A DNA stretch of 64,000 bases, taken from positions 129,880 to 193,879 of the forward strand of contig CAWJWL010000004.1 of NCBI GenBank assembly GCA_963846565.1, in the 5' to 3' direction. This document shows positions 16,881-26,092 of the stretch, piece by piece. Source of the stretch: WHSW01 sp963846565 (GTDB lineage Bacteria; Actinomycetota; Thermoleophilia; Solirubrobacterales; 70-9). How positions within the stretch are numbered: the stretch's first letter is position 1; each line of letters opens with the position of its first letter. The notes beneath the pieces were generated by a model. That model saw only the letters and a list, made by a program, of their open reading frames with translations. It ran no database searches and was not told the origin of the DNA. A program made the position numbers and the translations under genes.

Positions 16881-17654
16881 ATGGACTCTGAGCGCGTCGG
16901 CGTTGACGTCAGCGGCGGAATCGCCGATGTCGTCCTCACCCGCGGCGACAGGCACAACGGCCTCGACGCGGAGATGTTCGAGGCGATCGTCGAGGCGGCA
17001 GCCGAGGTCGCCGCCGACTCCGACGTCCGAGTCGCGGTCCTCTCCGGCGAGGGCCCGAGCTTCTGTGCCGGGCTCGACTTCAAGGCGGTGATGGCAGGCG
17101 GCGGACTCTCGCCCGACTCGCTCTTCAGCCGCGCGCCGGGCGACATCGCCAACAACGCGCAGCGCCCGGCGTTCGACTGGCATCGGCTCGAGGTCCCGGT
17201 GATCGCCGCGATTCACGGCGCCTGCCTCGGGGGTGGCCTGCAGATCGCGCTCGGCGCCGACATCCGGATCGCCACCGCCGACGCGAAGCTCTCGGTGATG
17301 GAGATCCGCTACGGCCTGATCCCCGACATGAGCATCACCACCAGCCTCCCGGACCTCGTCGGGATCGACGTCGCCAAGGAGCTCACCTGGACCGGGCGGA
17401 TGATCAGCGGCACCGAGGCCCACGAGCTCGGACTCGTGACCCGGATCGCCGACGACCCGCGCGCGGCCGCGCTCGAGCTCGCCGCGACGATCGCCGCGCA
17501 GTCCCCGTCCGCAATCAGGGCCGGCAAGCGCCTCTTCGACGAGGCCTGGCGCGCCCCGGCGGCCGTTGGACTCGCGCTCGAAGAGGAGCTGCAGCGCACG
17601 CTGATCGGCGGCGACGATCAGGTCGCAGCGGTCACGAAAGCGCTCACCGGCTGA
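16881..17654 (+). CDS. Enoyl-CoA hydratase/isomerase (crotonase) family protein
   Basis: 257 residues, the normal crotonase length. The CoA/oxyanion motifs are GEGPSFCAGLDFKAV (first oxyanion hole) and HGACLGGGLQIALGADIRIATADAKLSVMEIRYGLIPD (second). In place of the classical two-Glu hydratase pair (E144/E164 of rat ECH) it has Gln in the first position and Glu in MEIRYG, so activity as hydratase, isomerase or other crotonase cannot be decided. Beta-oxidation of fatty acids is the likely context. Its stop codon overlaps the start of the next gene (ATGA at 17654). Confidence 0.88.
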   Translation: MDSERVGVDVSGGIADVVLTRGDRHNGLDAEMFEAIVEAAAEVAADSDVRVAVLSGEGPSFCAGLDFKAVMAGGGLSPDSLFSRAPGDIANNAQRPAFDWHRLEVPVIAAIHGACLGGGLQIALGADIRIATADAKLSVMEIRYGLIPDMSITTSLPDLVGIDVAKELTWTGRMISGTEAHELGLVTRIADDPRAAALELAATIAAQSPSAIRAGKRLFDEAWRAPAAVGLALEEELQRTLIGGDDQVAAVTKALTG

Positions 17655-18844
17655 TGCCGGCGCGCGGCCAGCTGACCCTTCTCCACATTCGCGGAATCCG
17701 GATCGGGGTCGACTACTCCTGGTTCCTCGTCCTCTTCCTGATCATCTGGTGGCTCTCGGGCTTCTACCGCGACGTCCTCGGCGTCGATGACGGGGCCATC
17801 GAGCCCTACCTGCTCGGGGTCGCCTCAGCGCTCGCCTTCTTCGCCTCGATCCTCCTCCACGAGCTCGGCCACGCGTTCGTCGCCGTGCGGAACGGAATCC
17901 CGATCTCGGACATCACTCTCTGGTTCTTCGGCGGCGTCGCGCGGATGACCCGCGATACCGACTCTCCCGGCACCGAGTTCAAGGTCGCGGTCGCCGGGCC
18001 CCTGGTGACGCTCGTGATCGCCGTGGTCTGCGGGGGCGCCGCGATCGCGATCGCCGGCTCTGAGGAGTTCTGGGACGCGATGACCCTCAGCGAGGGCGCC
18101 GACACCTCGGGCGGGCTCGCGATGCTCGCCTGGCTCGCCTCCATCAACGTGCTCGTCCTGCTCTTCAACCTGATCCCCGCGTTCCCGCTCGACGGCGGGC
18201 GCATCGCGCGAGCGATCGCCTGGCGGATCAGCGGCGACCGCGGCCGCGCGACCCGTTTCGCCGCCGCCGTCGGGCAGCTGTTCTCGTGGCTGTTCATCGC
18301 CTTCGGCGTCGTCTGGGCGATCTCGGTCGGCGACCTGATCACCGGCATCTGGTTCGTGCTGATCGGCTTCATCCTCGGGCAGTCGGCCCGCGGCCATGCC
18401 GCCCAATCGGAGTTCGCGAGCCGGATCGAGGGCATCCGCGTCGCCGACGTGATGGACGCCGACCCGGTCGCGATCCCGGAGAGCGCCAGCGTCGAGCAGG
18501 CGTTCGACGAGTTCTTCCTCCGCTACCGCTGGCCCTGGTTCCCGGTCGTGGACGCCGCCCAGCGCTTCCGCGGTCTGCTCGAGCGCGACGCCGCGGACGC
18601 GGTCCCGGAGCCGAGCCGGGCGTCGCAGTCGGTCGCCGCGCTGCTCGCGGGCGACGGGTCGGCCGTCCGCGTTGACACCGACGCCCCACTCGAATCGCTG
18701 CTCGGAAACGAGGAATTGCGGCGTCTCGGCGGCCTCGTCGCCGTCGACGCCGACGGGCGGCTCCGCGGGGTGATCACCGCCGATCAGGTCGGCCGGGCGC
18801 TCCGCGATGCGCTCACCAATCCGCTCCGCGGCTCCTCCGGTTAG
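17654..18844 (+). CDS. Site-2 protease (M50) with C-terminal CBS domains, Rip3-like
   Basis: 396-residue membrane metalloprotease. It has about six transmembrane segments; HELGH (zinc ligands and catalytic Glu) is near residue 71 in SILLHELGHAFVAVRNG, and NLIPAFPLDGGRIARAI near 173-190 provides the third ligand Asp. After the membrane part, residues about 255-390 form two CBS motifs (VADVMDADPVAIPESASVEQAF; VDADGRLRGVITADQVGRAL) that usually sense adenylates. The layout matches mycobacterial Rip3 (Rv2625c). It may cut transmembrane anti-sigma factors or other membrane proteins. It overlaps the crotonase by 1 bp, which implies translational coupling. Confidence 0.92.
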   Translation: MPARGQLTLLHIRGIRIGVDYSWFLVLFLIIWWLSGFYRDVLGVDDGAIEPYLLGVASALAFFASILLHELGHAFVAVRNGIPISDITLWFFGGVARMTRDTDSPGTEFKVAVAGPLVTLVIAVVCGGAAIAIAGSEEFWDAMTLSEGADTSGGLAMLAWLASINVLVLLFNLIPAFPLDGGRIARAIAWRISGDRGRATRFAAAVGQLFSWLFIAFGVVWAISVGDLITGIWFVLIGFILGQSARGHAAQSEFASRIEGIRVADVMDADPVAIPESASVEQAFDEFFLRYRWPWFPVVDAAQRFRGLLERDAADAVPEPSRASQSVAALLAGDGSAVRVDTDAPLESLLGNEELRRLGGLVAVDADGRLRGVITADQVGRALRDALTNPLRGSSG

Positions 18845-18908
18845 TGACGGGAGTTGCATAAGGGTCGGGAAATCGGGAGGATTACCCCAACTCAACGAGG
18901 CGGTACCC

Positions 18909-21026
18909 GTGGGCGAGAGGCTGTCGGAGGGCGAGCGGACCAAGGATGGGCCGGAGCTGGATCCGGCTGTGCTCGGCGCGCGGTACCGCCGCGTCGCCTC
19001 CCAGCTTGCGGACGCCGAGCGGATCGCGGGCATCGGCGTCTGGGAATGGGACACCACCACCGGCGAGATGGTCTGGTCGGATGAGACGTTCCGGCAGTTC
19101 GGCTACAAGCCGGACGAGATCGAGCCGACCGTCGAGCGCTGGCTCGGGGCGATTCATCCGGATGACCGCGAGCGCTGCCAGCGGATCGTCGACGAGAGCT
19201 TCGCCACCGGGCAGCCCTACGAGTTCGAGCACCGGGTAGTCCACACGGACGGCAGCGTCGTCCATCTCCACTGCCGTGGCGACTTCGCGACCGACGACGG
19301 CGGCGCCGCGATCCGCGTCGTCGGAGCGAGCCAGGACGTCACCCAGCGGGTCGCCCAGCAGGAGGCGCTCGAGCGACTCGGCCGCCAGCGGGAGGCGATC
19401 CTCGAGTCCGCGGGCGAGGGCATCTGCGGAATCGACGCGGCGGGCTCGATCACTTTCGCGAACCCCGCCGCCGCGCGCATGCTCGGCCGCTCGATCGGCG
19501 AACTCGGCGGGACCCAGCTCTCCGAAGCAATCCTCGACTCCGACGGCATCGCGATCCCCTTCTCGCTCGCCGACGGGCGCCCGGCCGTGATCCGCGACGA
19601 CGGCGCCTCAATCCGCCGCGGCGACGGCTCGCTCCTGCCGATCGAGCTCATCTGCACCCCGCTTCACGAGAACGGCGACGGTGCCGGCGGCGTCGTCTGC
19701 TTCCGCGACGCGACCGAGCGCCGCCGCTTCGAGGACCAGCTCGCCTACCTCTCCGACCACGACGCGCTCACCGCCCTCTACAACCGCCGGCGGTTCGAGC
19801 AGGAGCTCGCACAGCAGATCTCGTATGGGCTGCGCTACGAAGCCGCGCTCTCGGTCCTGCTGATCGACATCGACGGCTTCAAGGACCTGAACGAGACCCT
19901 CGGGCACCGCGCCGGCGACGATCTGATCCGATCCGTCGCCGAGCTCGTCCGCACCCGCCTGCGCACCGGAGATCTGATCGCCCGCATCGGCGGCGACGAG
20001 TTCGCGATCCTGCTCCCGGCGAGCGACCAGCGTTCAGCCGAGACCGTCGCCAACGACCTCCGCGAGACGATCGCCGTCCACCGTCACGCGGTCGGCGGCG
20101 AGGCGGTGCGGGTCACCGCGAGCGTCGGCGTGGCCACGACCGGGCGAGACGCGAGCACCAGCGAGCACCTGCTCGCGAACGCCGACATCGCCCTCTACGA
20201 CGCGAAGGACGGCGGCCGCAACCGGATCGCCGTCTACTCCCCGGAGCGCCGCGGGCGCGAACGCGCCGCGGACCGGTTCGAGTGGGCGGAGCGGATTCGC
20301 CGGGCGCTCGCGGAGGACCGCTTCGAGCTCTACGCCCAGCCGATCGCCGACGTCCGCGGCAAGGTCTCGCAGTACGAGCTGCTGCTGCGGATGCGCGACG
20401 AGGAAGGGGCGCTGATCATGCCGAGCGCATTCATGCCCACGGCGGAGCGGCACGGCCTCGTCGGCGCGATCGACCACTGGGTGGTCGAGCGTGCGATCAA
20501 CCTCACGGCCGAAAGCCAGCGGCGCGGGCGGCCGGTCAGGGTCGAGATCAACCTCTCCGGCCTCTCGGTCTCGGACCGGGCCACCCCGGACCTGATCGCC
20601 GCGCTGATCACCGCGGCGCAGATCGACCCCTCGCTGCTGGTCTTCGAGATCACCGAGACAGCGGCGATCGACAGCCTCAGCCAGGCGCGCGAATGCGCGC
20701 AACGGCTGCGCGGCCTCGGCTGCCAGTTCGCCCTCGACGATTTCGGCGCAGGCTTCAGCTCGTTCGTTCACCTGCGCCGCCTGCCGATCGACTACGTGAA
20801 GATCGATGGCGAGTTCATCCGGGGCCTCGCCGACAACCCGTCCGACCGGCTGTTCGTGCAGGCGATCGTGACCATCGTGCGCGGACTCGGCAAGCAGACG
20901 ATCGCCGAGTTCGTCGAGGACGCCGCGGCGGCGGAGCGGGTGAAGGAGCTCGGCGTCGACTTCCTCCAGGGCTTCTACGTGGGTGAACCCAGGTCGACTG
21001 AGGACGGGCTGCCGCCAGACAAATAG
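18909..21026 (+). CDS. PAS-GGDEF-EAL cyclic-di-GMP signalling protein
   Basis: About 705 residues from the GTG at 18909 (GAGG ribosome-binding site; an ATG at 18807 overlaps the previous gene). First PAS domain with PAC (WEWDTTTGEMVWSDETFRQFGY to VGASQDVTQR), second PAS (ILESAGEGICGIDAAGSITFANPAA), GGDEF domain with intact RIGGDEFAILLPA, then an EAL domain with YELLLRMRDEEG, INLSGLSVSD, VFEITETAAI, LDDFGAGFSSF and VKIDGEFIRGL. The signature EAL is ELL here, but the metal-binding Glu and the DDFG loop are present, so both synthesis and breakdown of c-di-GMP are possible. No membrane segment is seen; it is a cytosolic sensor. Confidence 0.9.
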   Translation: MGERLSEGERTKDGPELDPAVLGARYRRVASQLADAERIAGIGVWEWDTTTGEMVWSDETFRQFGYKPDEIEPTVERWLGAIHPDDRERCQRIVDESFATGQPYEFEHRVVHTDGSVVHLHCRGDFATDDGGAAIRVVGASQDVTQRVAQQEALERLGRQREAILESAGEGICGIDAAGSITFANPAAARMLGRSIGELGGTQLSEAILDSDGIAIPFSLADGRPAVIRDDGASIRRGDGSLLPIELICTPLHENGDGAGGVVCFRDATERRRFEDQLAYLSDHDALTALYNRRRFEQELAQQISYGLRYEAALSVLLIDIDGFKDLNETLGHRAGDDLIRSVAELVRTRLRTGDLIARIGGDEFAILLPASDQRSAETVANDLRETIAVHRHAVGGEAVRVTASVGVATTGRDASTSEHLLANADIALYDAKDGGRNRIAVYSPERRGRERAADRFEWAERIRRALAEDRFELYAQPIADVRGKVSQYELLLRMRDEEGALIMPSAFMPTAERHGLVGAIDHWVVERAINLTAESQRRGRPVRVEINLSGLSVSDRATPDLIAALITAAQIDPSLLVFEITETAAIDSLSQARECAQRLRGLGCQFALDDFGAGFSSFVHLRRLPIDYVKIDGEFIRGLADNPSDRLFVQAIVTIVRGLGKQTIAEFVEDAAAAERVKELGVDFLQGFYVGEPRSTEDGLPPDK

Positions 21027-21029
21027 GAT
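21024..21029 (+). promoter_or_regulatory. -10 box TAGGAT built on the stop codon of the GGDEF-EAL gene
   Basis: The TAG stop at 21024-21026 is also the start of TAGGAT; 6 nt later comes the GTG of sdhC (21036). It provides an internal promoter for the first succinate dehydrogenase operon. Confidence 0.45.
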
Positions 21030-21035
21030 CAGCGC

Positions 21036-21800
21036 GTGTCGGGTAGTGGGGATGCGACCGCTCTGGCTCCGGACTCGATTCGAGGCCGCTGGCTGCGTGA
21101 GCTGTGGGCGTCCTCGATCGGCAAGAAGATCGTCGTCGCCGTCACCGGGGCGATCCTCGTCCTCTACGTCGTCGCCCACGCCGCGGGCAACCTGAAGGCC
21201 TTCCAGGGGACGGGCGACAGCTCAGGCGCATCGCTCGACCACTACGCCGAGTGGCTGCGGACCGTCGGCGAGCCCGCCATCCCGCGCGAGGGGATCCTCT
21301 GGACGATCCGGGTGATCCTGGTTCTCGCGCTGATTCTCCACATCACCGCCGTGATCCAGCTGACGAAGCGAAATCACGAGGCGCGCCCGGCGGAGGGCAG
21401 ACACGCGAAGAAGATCCGCCGCTCCCTCGCGTCGCGCACGATGCTGGTCACGGGCCTCTTCCTGCTCGCGTTCATCGTCTTCCACGTCCTCCACTTCACG
21501 ACGCGCACGATCCACCCCACCGCGCTCGCCGAGGGCACCGTCTACCTCAACCTCTACCAGGCCTTTCACGAGTGGTATTTCGTCCTGCTCTACGTCGCGG
21601 CGGTGGGCGCCCTTGGCTTTCATCTGTGGCACGCGATCTGGAGCGCGACCCAGACGTGGGGCGCCGACAAGCCGAACCGCAACCCGACCCTGCGCCGGTT
21701 CTCGGCCGGCACCGCGATTGTCGTCTCGGTTGCCTTCGCCGCTGTCCCGATCGCGTTCTGGGTCGACATCCTCCCGGCGCCCCCGGGGGTGAGCGGGTGA
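21036..21800 (+). CDS. sdhC: Succinate dehydrogenase cytochrome b subunit (Sdh1 type)
   Basis: 254 residues with five predicted transmembrane helices (near 32-52, 88-108, 132-152, 170-195, 220-245). Histidines for two hemes or quinone binding are in the right places: VVAHAAGN, LILHITAV, FHVLHF, YQAFHEWYF, FHLWHAIW. This is the single-chain, B-type anchor that also occurs in Mycobacterium Sdh1 (Rv0249c, 273 residues) and fumarate reductases. It carries electrons from the iron-sulfur subunit to menaquinone in the membrane. GTG start; its TGA overlaps the GTG of the flavoprotein gene. Confidence 0.92.
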   Translation: MSGSGDATALAPDSIRGRWLRELWASSIGKKIVVAVTGAILVLYVVAHAAGNLKAFQGTGDSSGASLDHYAEWLRTVGEPAIPREGILWTIRVILVLALILHITAVIQLTKRNHEARPAEGRHAKKIRRSLASRTMLVTGLFLLAFIVFHVLHFTTRTIHPTALAEGTVYLNLYQAFHEWYFVLLYVAAVGALGFHLWHAIWSATQTWGADKPNRNPTLRRFSAGTAIVVSVAFAAVPIAFWVDILPAPPGVSG

Positions 21801-23710
21801 GAACCCTCGACGCGCGCATCCCCGGGGGACCGATCGAGGACAAGTGGCAGGCTTGGCTCGACGATCACCGCCTCGTCGGACCGCGCCAGCGCGGCGACCA
21901 CAAGGTGATCGTCGTCGGCACCGGACTGGCCGGCGCGAGCGCCTCGGCGACGCTCGCCGGGATGGGCTACCAAGTCGAGGCCTTCTGCTTCCAGGACTCG
22001 TCGCGCCGCGCGCACTCGATCGCCGCCCAGGGCGGAATCAACGCGACCAAGGACTACGCGAACGAGGGCGACTCGGTGAAGCGGCTCTTCGTCGACACGA
22101 TGAAGGGCGGCGACTTCCGCGCCCGCGAGGCGAACGTCTGGCGCCTCGCGGAGACGTCGACCAACATCATCGACCAGGCGGTCGCCCAGGGGGTTCCGTT
22201 CAACCGCGAGTACGGGGGGCTGCTCGCCACCCGCTCGTTCGGCGGCGTTTTGGTGGAGCGCACGTTCTACTGCCGCGGGCAGACCGGGCAGCAACTCCTC
22301 CTCGGCGCCTACTCCGCGCTCCAGCGGCAGGTCGCCGAGGGACGGGCGCGGGTCCACAACCGCCACGAGCTCCTCGACGTCGTCCTGGTCGGCGGCGAGG
22401 CGCGCGGGATCATCGCCCGCAACCTGGTCACCGGTGAGATCGAGCGTCACGCAGCCGACTGCGTCGTCCTCGCCACCGGCGGCTACTGCAACGTCTACTT
22501 CCTCTCGACCAACGCGATGGGCTGCAACGTCACCGCGGCCTGGCGCGCGCACCGCCGCGGGGCGGCGATGGCGAACCCGTGTTTCACCCAGATCCACCCG
22601 ACATCGATCCCGCAGAGCGGCGAGTACCAGTCGAAGCTCACTCTGATGAGCGAGTCGCTGCGAAACGACGGTCGCGTCTGGGTCCCACGCGAACCGGACG
22701 AGGCCCGCGCCCCCGAGGACATCCCGGAGGCCGACCGCTACTACTTCCTCGAGGAGCGCTACCCGCGCTTCGGCAACCTCGTCCCCCGCGACGTCGCCTC
22801 GCGGGCGGCGAAGATCGTCTGCGACAACGGGCTCGGGGTCGGCGGCACCGGACGCGCCGTCTACCTCGACTTCCGCGATGCGATCGCCACGCGCGGCGCC
22901 GAGACGATCGCCGGCCGCTACGGGAACCTCTTCGATATGTACGAGCGGATCACGGGCGACAGCCCGTGGTACACCCCGATGATGATCTACCCGGCGCCCC
23001 ACTACTCGATGGGAGGCCTCTGGGTCGACTACGAGCTGCAGACGACGATCCCGGGGCTGTTCGCGATCGGCGAGTCGAACTTCTCCGACCACGGGGCCAA
23101 CCGGCTCGGGGCGAGCGCGATGATGCAATGCCTCGCCGACGGCTACTTCATCGTCCCCCACACGGTCACGAACTGGCTCAGCGGCGTCTCGAGCACCGTC
23201 GACACCGACGACCCCGCCTTCGACGCGGCCGAGAGCGACGTCCGCGAGCGGATCTCCCGCTTGCTCGGCGTCGGCGGGACGACGCCGCAGACGGTCTTCC
23301 ACCGCGAGCTCGGCGAGGTGATGCTCGACAAGTGCGGGATCACGCGCACGCCCCAGGGCCTGCGCGAGGCGATGGGTCGGGTCCGCGAGATCCGCGAGGC
23401 GTTCTGGTCGGACCTGAAGCTCGAGCCGGGGGGGAACGGCATCAACCAGACGCTCGAGAACGCGAGCCGGATCTCGGATTTCCTCGAGCTCGCGGAGCTC
23501 ATGTGCCGCGACGCGCTCGAGCGCGACGAGTCCTGCGGCTGCCATCTGCGCGAGGACCACGCGACCGAGGAGGGCGAGGCGATCCGCGACGACGACGACC
23601 ACGCCCGGGTCCAGGTGTGGGACTGGAAGGGCGAGGGCGTCGAGCCTGAGCTGACCTGCGAGAAGCTCACGTTCGAGGCGATCGAGCCGGTGACGAGGAG
23701 CTACAAGTGA
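21797..23710 (+). CDS. sdhA: Succinate dehydrogenase/fumarate reductase flavoprotein (Sdh1 type)
   Basis: 637-residue FAD subunit that oxidises succinate to fumarate at the inner membrane face. VIVVGTGLAGASASATLA is the dinucleotide fold; HSIAAQGGINATKDY contains the His for covalent FAD; TQIHPTSIPQ, RFGNLVPRDVASRA (catalytic Arg region) and PAPHYSMGGLWVDY follow, as does GESNFSDHGANRLGASAMM. The length matches Rv0248c (646), longer than E. coli SdhA. The GTG start at 21797 overlaps the sdhC stop and was preferred because the frame upstream is only a shadow of sdhC. The 3' end overlaps sdhB by 4 bp. Confidence 0.95.
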   Translation: MRTLDARIPGGPIEDKWQAWLDDHRLVGPRQRGDHKVIVVGTGLAGASASATLAGMGYQVEAFCFQDSSRRAHSIAAQGGINATKDYANEGDSVKRLFVDTMKGGDFRAREANVWRLAETSTNIIDQAVAQGVPFNREYGGLLATRSFGGVLVERTFYCRGQTGQQLLLGAYSALQRQVAEGRARVHNRHELLDVVLVGGEARGIIARNLVTGEIERHAADCVVLATGGYCNVYFLSTNAMGCNVTAAWRAHRRGAAMANPCFTQIHPTSIPQSGEYQSKLTLMSESLRNDGRVWVPREPDEARAPEDIPEADRYYFLEERYPRFGNLVPRDVASRAAKIVCDNGLGVGGTGRAVYLDFRDAIATRGAETIAGRYGNLFDMYERITGDSPWYTPMMIYPAPHYSMGGLWVDYELQTTIPGLFAIGESNFSDHGANRLGASAMMQCLADGYFIVPHTVTNWLSGVSSTVDTDDPAFDAAESDVRERISRLLGVGGTTPQTVFHRELGEVMLDKCGITRTPQGLREAMGRVREIREAFWSDLKLEPGGNGINQTLENASRISDFLELAELMCRDALERDESCGCHLREDHATEEGEAIRDDDDHARVQVWDWKGEGVEPELTCEKLTFEAIEPVTRSYK

Positions 23711-24480
23711 GGGTGACCCTCAACGTCTGGCGCCAGGCAAACCTGGTGGCCGAGGGTGCGTTCGAGCGCTACGAGATCGCGGACATCGACCCGGAGGCCT
23801 CGTTCCTGGAGATGCTCGACGTATTGAACGACCGGCTCGTCTCCGAAGGCAAGCGGGCCATCGCCTTCGACCACGACTGCCGCGAGGGAATCTGCGGCTC
23901 CTGCTCGCTGGTGCTCGACGGGATCCCGCACGGCCCGCGCCAGGTGACCAGCTGTCAGGTCTACATGCGCGATTTCGCCGACGGCGCCGAGATCACGGTC
24001 GAGCCGTTCCGCAGCACGCCGTTCCCGGTCTTGCGCGACCTGATCGTCGACCGCTCGCCGCTCGACCGGATCATCGAGGCGGGTGGCTACATCTCGGTCA
24101 ACGCGGGGCCGAAGCCGGAGCCGAACTCGATCCCGGTCCACCCCGAGATCCAGGAGGCGGCGCTCGACGCGGCGATCTGCATCGGCTGCGGCGCCTGCGT
24201 GGCAGCGTGCCCGAACGGCTCGGCGATGCTCTTCACCGGCGCGAAGCTGACCCACCTGAACCTGCTTCCCCAGGGCGACCCGGAGCGCTACCACCGCTCG
24301 CGCGCGCTCGTCCGCCAACACGACGAGGAGGGCTTTGGCGGCTGCACGAACACCGGCGAGTGCCAGGCCGTCTGCCCGCAACAGATCTCGATCAAGGTGA
24401 TCGGCGAGCTCAACCGCGAGTATCGCCTGGCGATGCTGCACAAGCTGCGCGAGCGCCGCGGGCCACAGGACGCGCAGTAG
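23707..24480 (+). CDS. sdhB: Succinate dehydrogenase iron-sulfur subunit (Sdh1 type)
   Basis: 257 residues. The plant-type [2Fe-2S] ligands are in CREGICGSCSLVLDG; the [4Fe-4S]/[3Fe-4S] ligands are in CIGCGACVAACPNGSAMLF and CTNTGECQAVCP. It connects the flavin with the cytochrome. The length compares with Rv0247c (248). GTG start at 23707 in a GTGA overlap with sdhA. The stop TAG at 24478 doubles as a promoter element for the next gene. Confidence 0.95.
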   Translation: MRVTLNVWRQANLVAEGAFERYEIADIDPEASFLEMLDVLNDRLVSEGKRAIAFDHDCREGICGSCSLVLDGIPHGPRQVTSCQVYMRDFADGAEITVEPFRSTPFPVLRDLIVDRSPLDRIIEAGGYISVNAGPKPEPNSIPVHPEIQEAALDAAICIGCGACVAACPNGSAMLFTGAKLTHLNLLPQGDPERYHRSRALVRQHDEEGFGGCTNTGECQAVCPQQISIKVIGELNREYRLAMLHKLRERRGPQDAQ

Positions 24481-24483
24481 GAT
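24478..24483 (+). promoter_or_regulatory. -10 box TAGGAT built on the sdhB stop codon
   Basis: TAGGAT starts with the sdhB stop codon; 6 nt separate it from the ATG at 24490. It is the second such case in 3.5 kb. Confidence 0.45.
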
Positions 24484-24489
24484 CGGCCC

Positions 24490-26061
24490 ATGCCCGAGAC
24501 TGAGACCGAGACACACGTACAAGACGCCCCGCCGGCGACGAACGGACACGCCCCCAAGGGTCCGATGCTGGAGGTGAGGAACCCGGCCACCGGCGAGGTC
24601 GTCGGCAGCGTCGCTCAGCAGACGCCGGGGGAGGTCGCCGCGGTCGTCGAGCGGGCCCGCGCCGCCCAGGAGGGCTGGGCCGCGCTCGGCTTCGAGGGCC
24701 GCTCGAAGGTCCTTCGCCGGGCGCAGAAGTGGACGACCGAGAACGCCGACCGGATCGCGCGCACGATCGTCGCCGAGACCGGGAAGACCTACGAGGACGC
24801 GATCCTCGCCGAGGTCAGCTACGCCGCCGCCGGCTTCGGCTTCTGGGCCAAACACGCACCTCAGTACCTCGCCGACGAGAAGGTCTCGACCTCGAACCCC
24901 TTCGTCCTCGGCCGCCAGCTCGTCGTCCGCTACGCGCCCGCCGGCGTCGTCGGCGTGATCGGGCCGTGGAACTACCCGCTGACGAACTCCTTCGGCGACT
25001 GCATCCCGGCGCTCGCCGCCGGCAACGCGGTCGTCCTCAAGCCCGCCAGCCTGACGCCGATGACATCGCAGCTGATGCTCGAGGGGTTGCTCGCCTCCGG
25101 TCTCCCGGAGGGCGTCTACCAGGTGGTCGTCGGGCCCGGCTCGACGATCGGCGGCGCGCTGATCGACGAGGTCGACGTGGTCATGTTCACCGGCTCGACC
25201 GAGGTCGGCAAGCAGGTGATGCAGCAGGCCGGGAAGACGGTCACCCCGGTCAGCCTCGAGCTCGGCGGCAAGGATCCGATGATCGTGCTCGCCGACGCGA
25301 ACCTCGAGCGAGCGGCGAACGCAGCCGTCTACTACTCGATGCAGAACGGCGGCCAGACCTGCATCTCGATCGAGCGCGTCTACGTGGAGGCGCCGATCTA
25401 CGACAAGTTCGTCGGCATGCTCACGGAGCGCGTCCGCGAACTGCGCCAGGGCGCCTCGACCGACCCGGGAACCGTCGAGGTCGGCGCGATCACCTCGCCG
25501 GAGCAGGGCGACATCGTCGAGGCCCATGTCGCCGATGCGGTCGAGAAGGGCGCCAAGGTGCTCGTCGGCGGCAAGCGCCGCAACGAGGAGGGCGGCGGCG
25601 ACTTCTTCGAGCCGACCCTGCTCGCGGACGTCGACCACTCGATGCTCTGCATGACGGAGGAGACGTTCGGCCCGACGCTGCCGGTGATGAAGGTCGCCGA
25701 CGTCGACGAGGCGATCGAGCTCGCCAATGACTCGCCCTTCGGCCTCCAGTCCTCGGTCTTCACCAAGGACCTCGACCGCGGCAAGCAGATCGCCCGCCGA
25801 ATCGAGGCCGGCGTGTGCTGCATCAACGACGCTTGCATCAACTACGTAGCGCTCGAGCTGCCGATGGGCGGCTGGAAGGAATCGGGCCTCGGCACGCGCC
25901 ATGGTGCCGGCGGAATCCGCAAGTACACCCGCCAGCAAACCGTGGTCACGACCCGCTTCGCGCCGAAGAAGGAGCTGCACATGTATCCGTACAAGGCGCG
26001 GACCTCGAAGCTCATCCGCCGCGCCGTGCAGTTCCTCTACGGCCGCGGTAAGCGCGCCTAG
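24490..26061 (+). CDS. NAD(P)-dependent aldehyde dehydrogenase, GabD2-like (succinate-semialdehyde dehydrogenase)
   Basis: 523 residues, ALDH superfamily. The catalytic Glu is in SLELGGKDPMIVLADANLERAA, the catalytic Cys in QNGGQTCISIERVYVEAPIYDKF; cofactor motifs are GPWNYPLTN and FTGSTEVGKQV. The overall form, including the long N-terminus and a C-terminal tail with KELHMYPYK, resembles mycobacterial GabD2-type succinic semialdehyde dehydrogenases. The position between two succinate dehydrogenase operons fits this: it would produce succinate, their substrate. The exact aldehyde is an inference from context. Confidence 0.82.
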   Translation: MPETETETHVQDAPPATNGHAPKGPMLEVRNPATGEVVGSVAQQTPGEVAAVVERARAAQEGWAALGFEGRSKVLRRAQKWTTENADRIARTIVAETGKTYEDAILAEVSYAAAGFGFWAKHAPQYLADEKVSTSNPFVLGRQLVVRYAPAGVVGVIGPWNYPLTNSFGDCIPALAAGNAVVLKPASLTPMTSQLMLEGLLASGLPEGVYQVVVGPGSTIGGALIDEVDVVMFTGSTEVGKQVMQQAGKTVTPVSLELGGKDPMIVLADANLERAANAAVYYSMQNGGQTCISIERVYVEAPIYDKFVGMLTERVRELRQGASTDPGTVEVGAITSPEQGDIVEAHVADAVEKGAKVLVGGKRRNEEGGGDFFEPTLLADVDHSMLCMTEETFGPTLPVMKVADVDEAIELANDSPFGLQSSVFTKDLDRGKQIARRIEAGVCCINDACINYVALELPMGGWKESGLGTRHGAGGIRKYTRQQTVVTTRFAPKKELHMYPYKARTSKLIRRAVQFLYGRGKRA

Positions 26062-26074
26062 GCAGCACCTCATC

Positions 26075-26080
26075 TAGCAT
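26075..26080 (+). promoter_or_regulatory. -10 box TAGCAT of the second sdh operon
   Basis: TAGCAT lies 12 nt before the ATG at 26093, in the 31-bp gap behind the aldehyde dehydrogenase; no ribosome-binding site is visible. Confidence 0.4.
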
Positions 26081-26092
26081 CCGCCGCCGCAC

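Noticed and set aside
23701..26073. 790-codon minus-strand frame opposite sdhB and the aldehyde dehydrogenase
   Set aside because: It is a shadow of two well supported genes and shows no motif.
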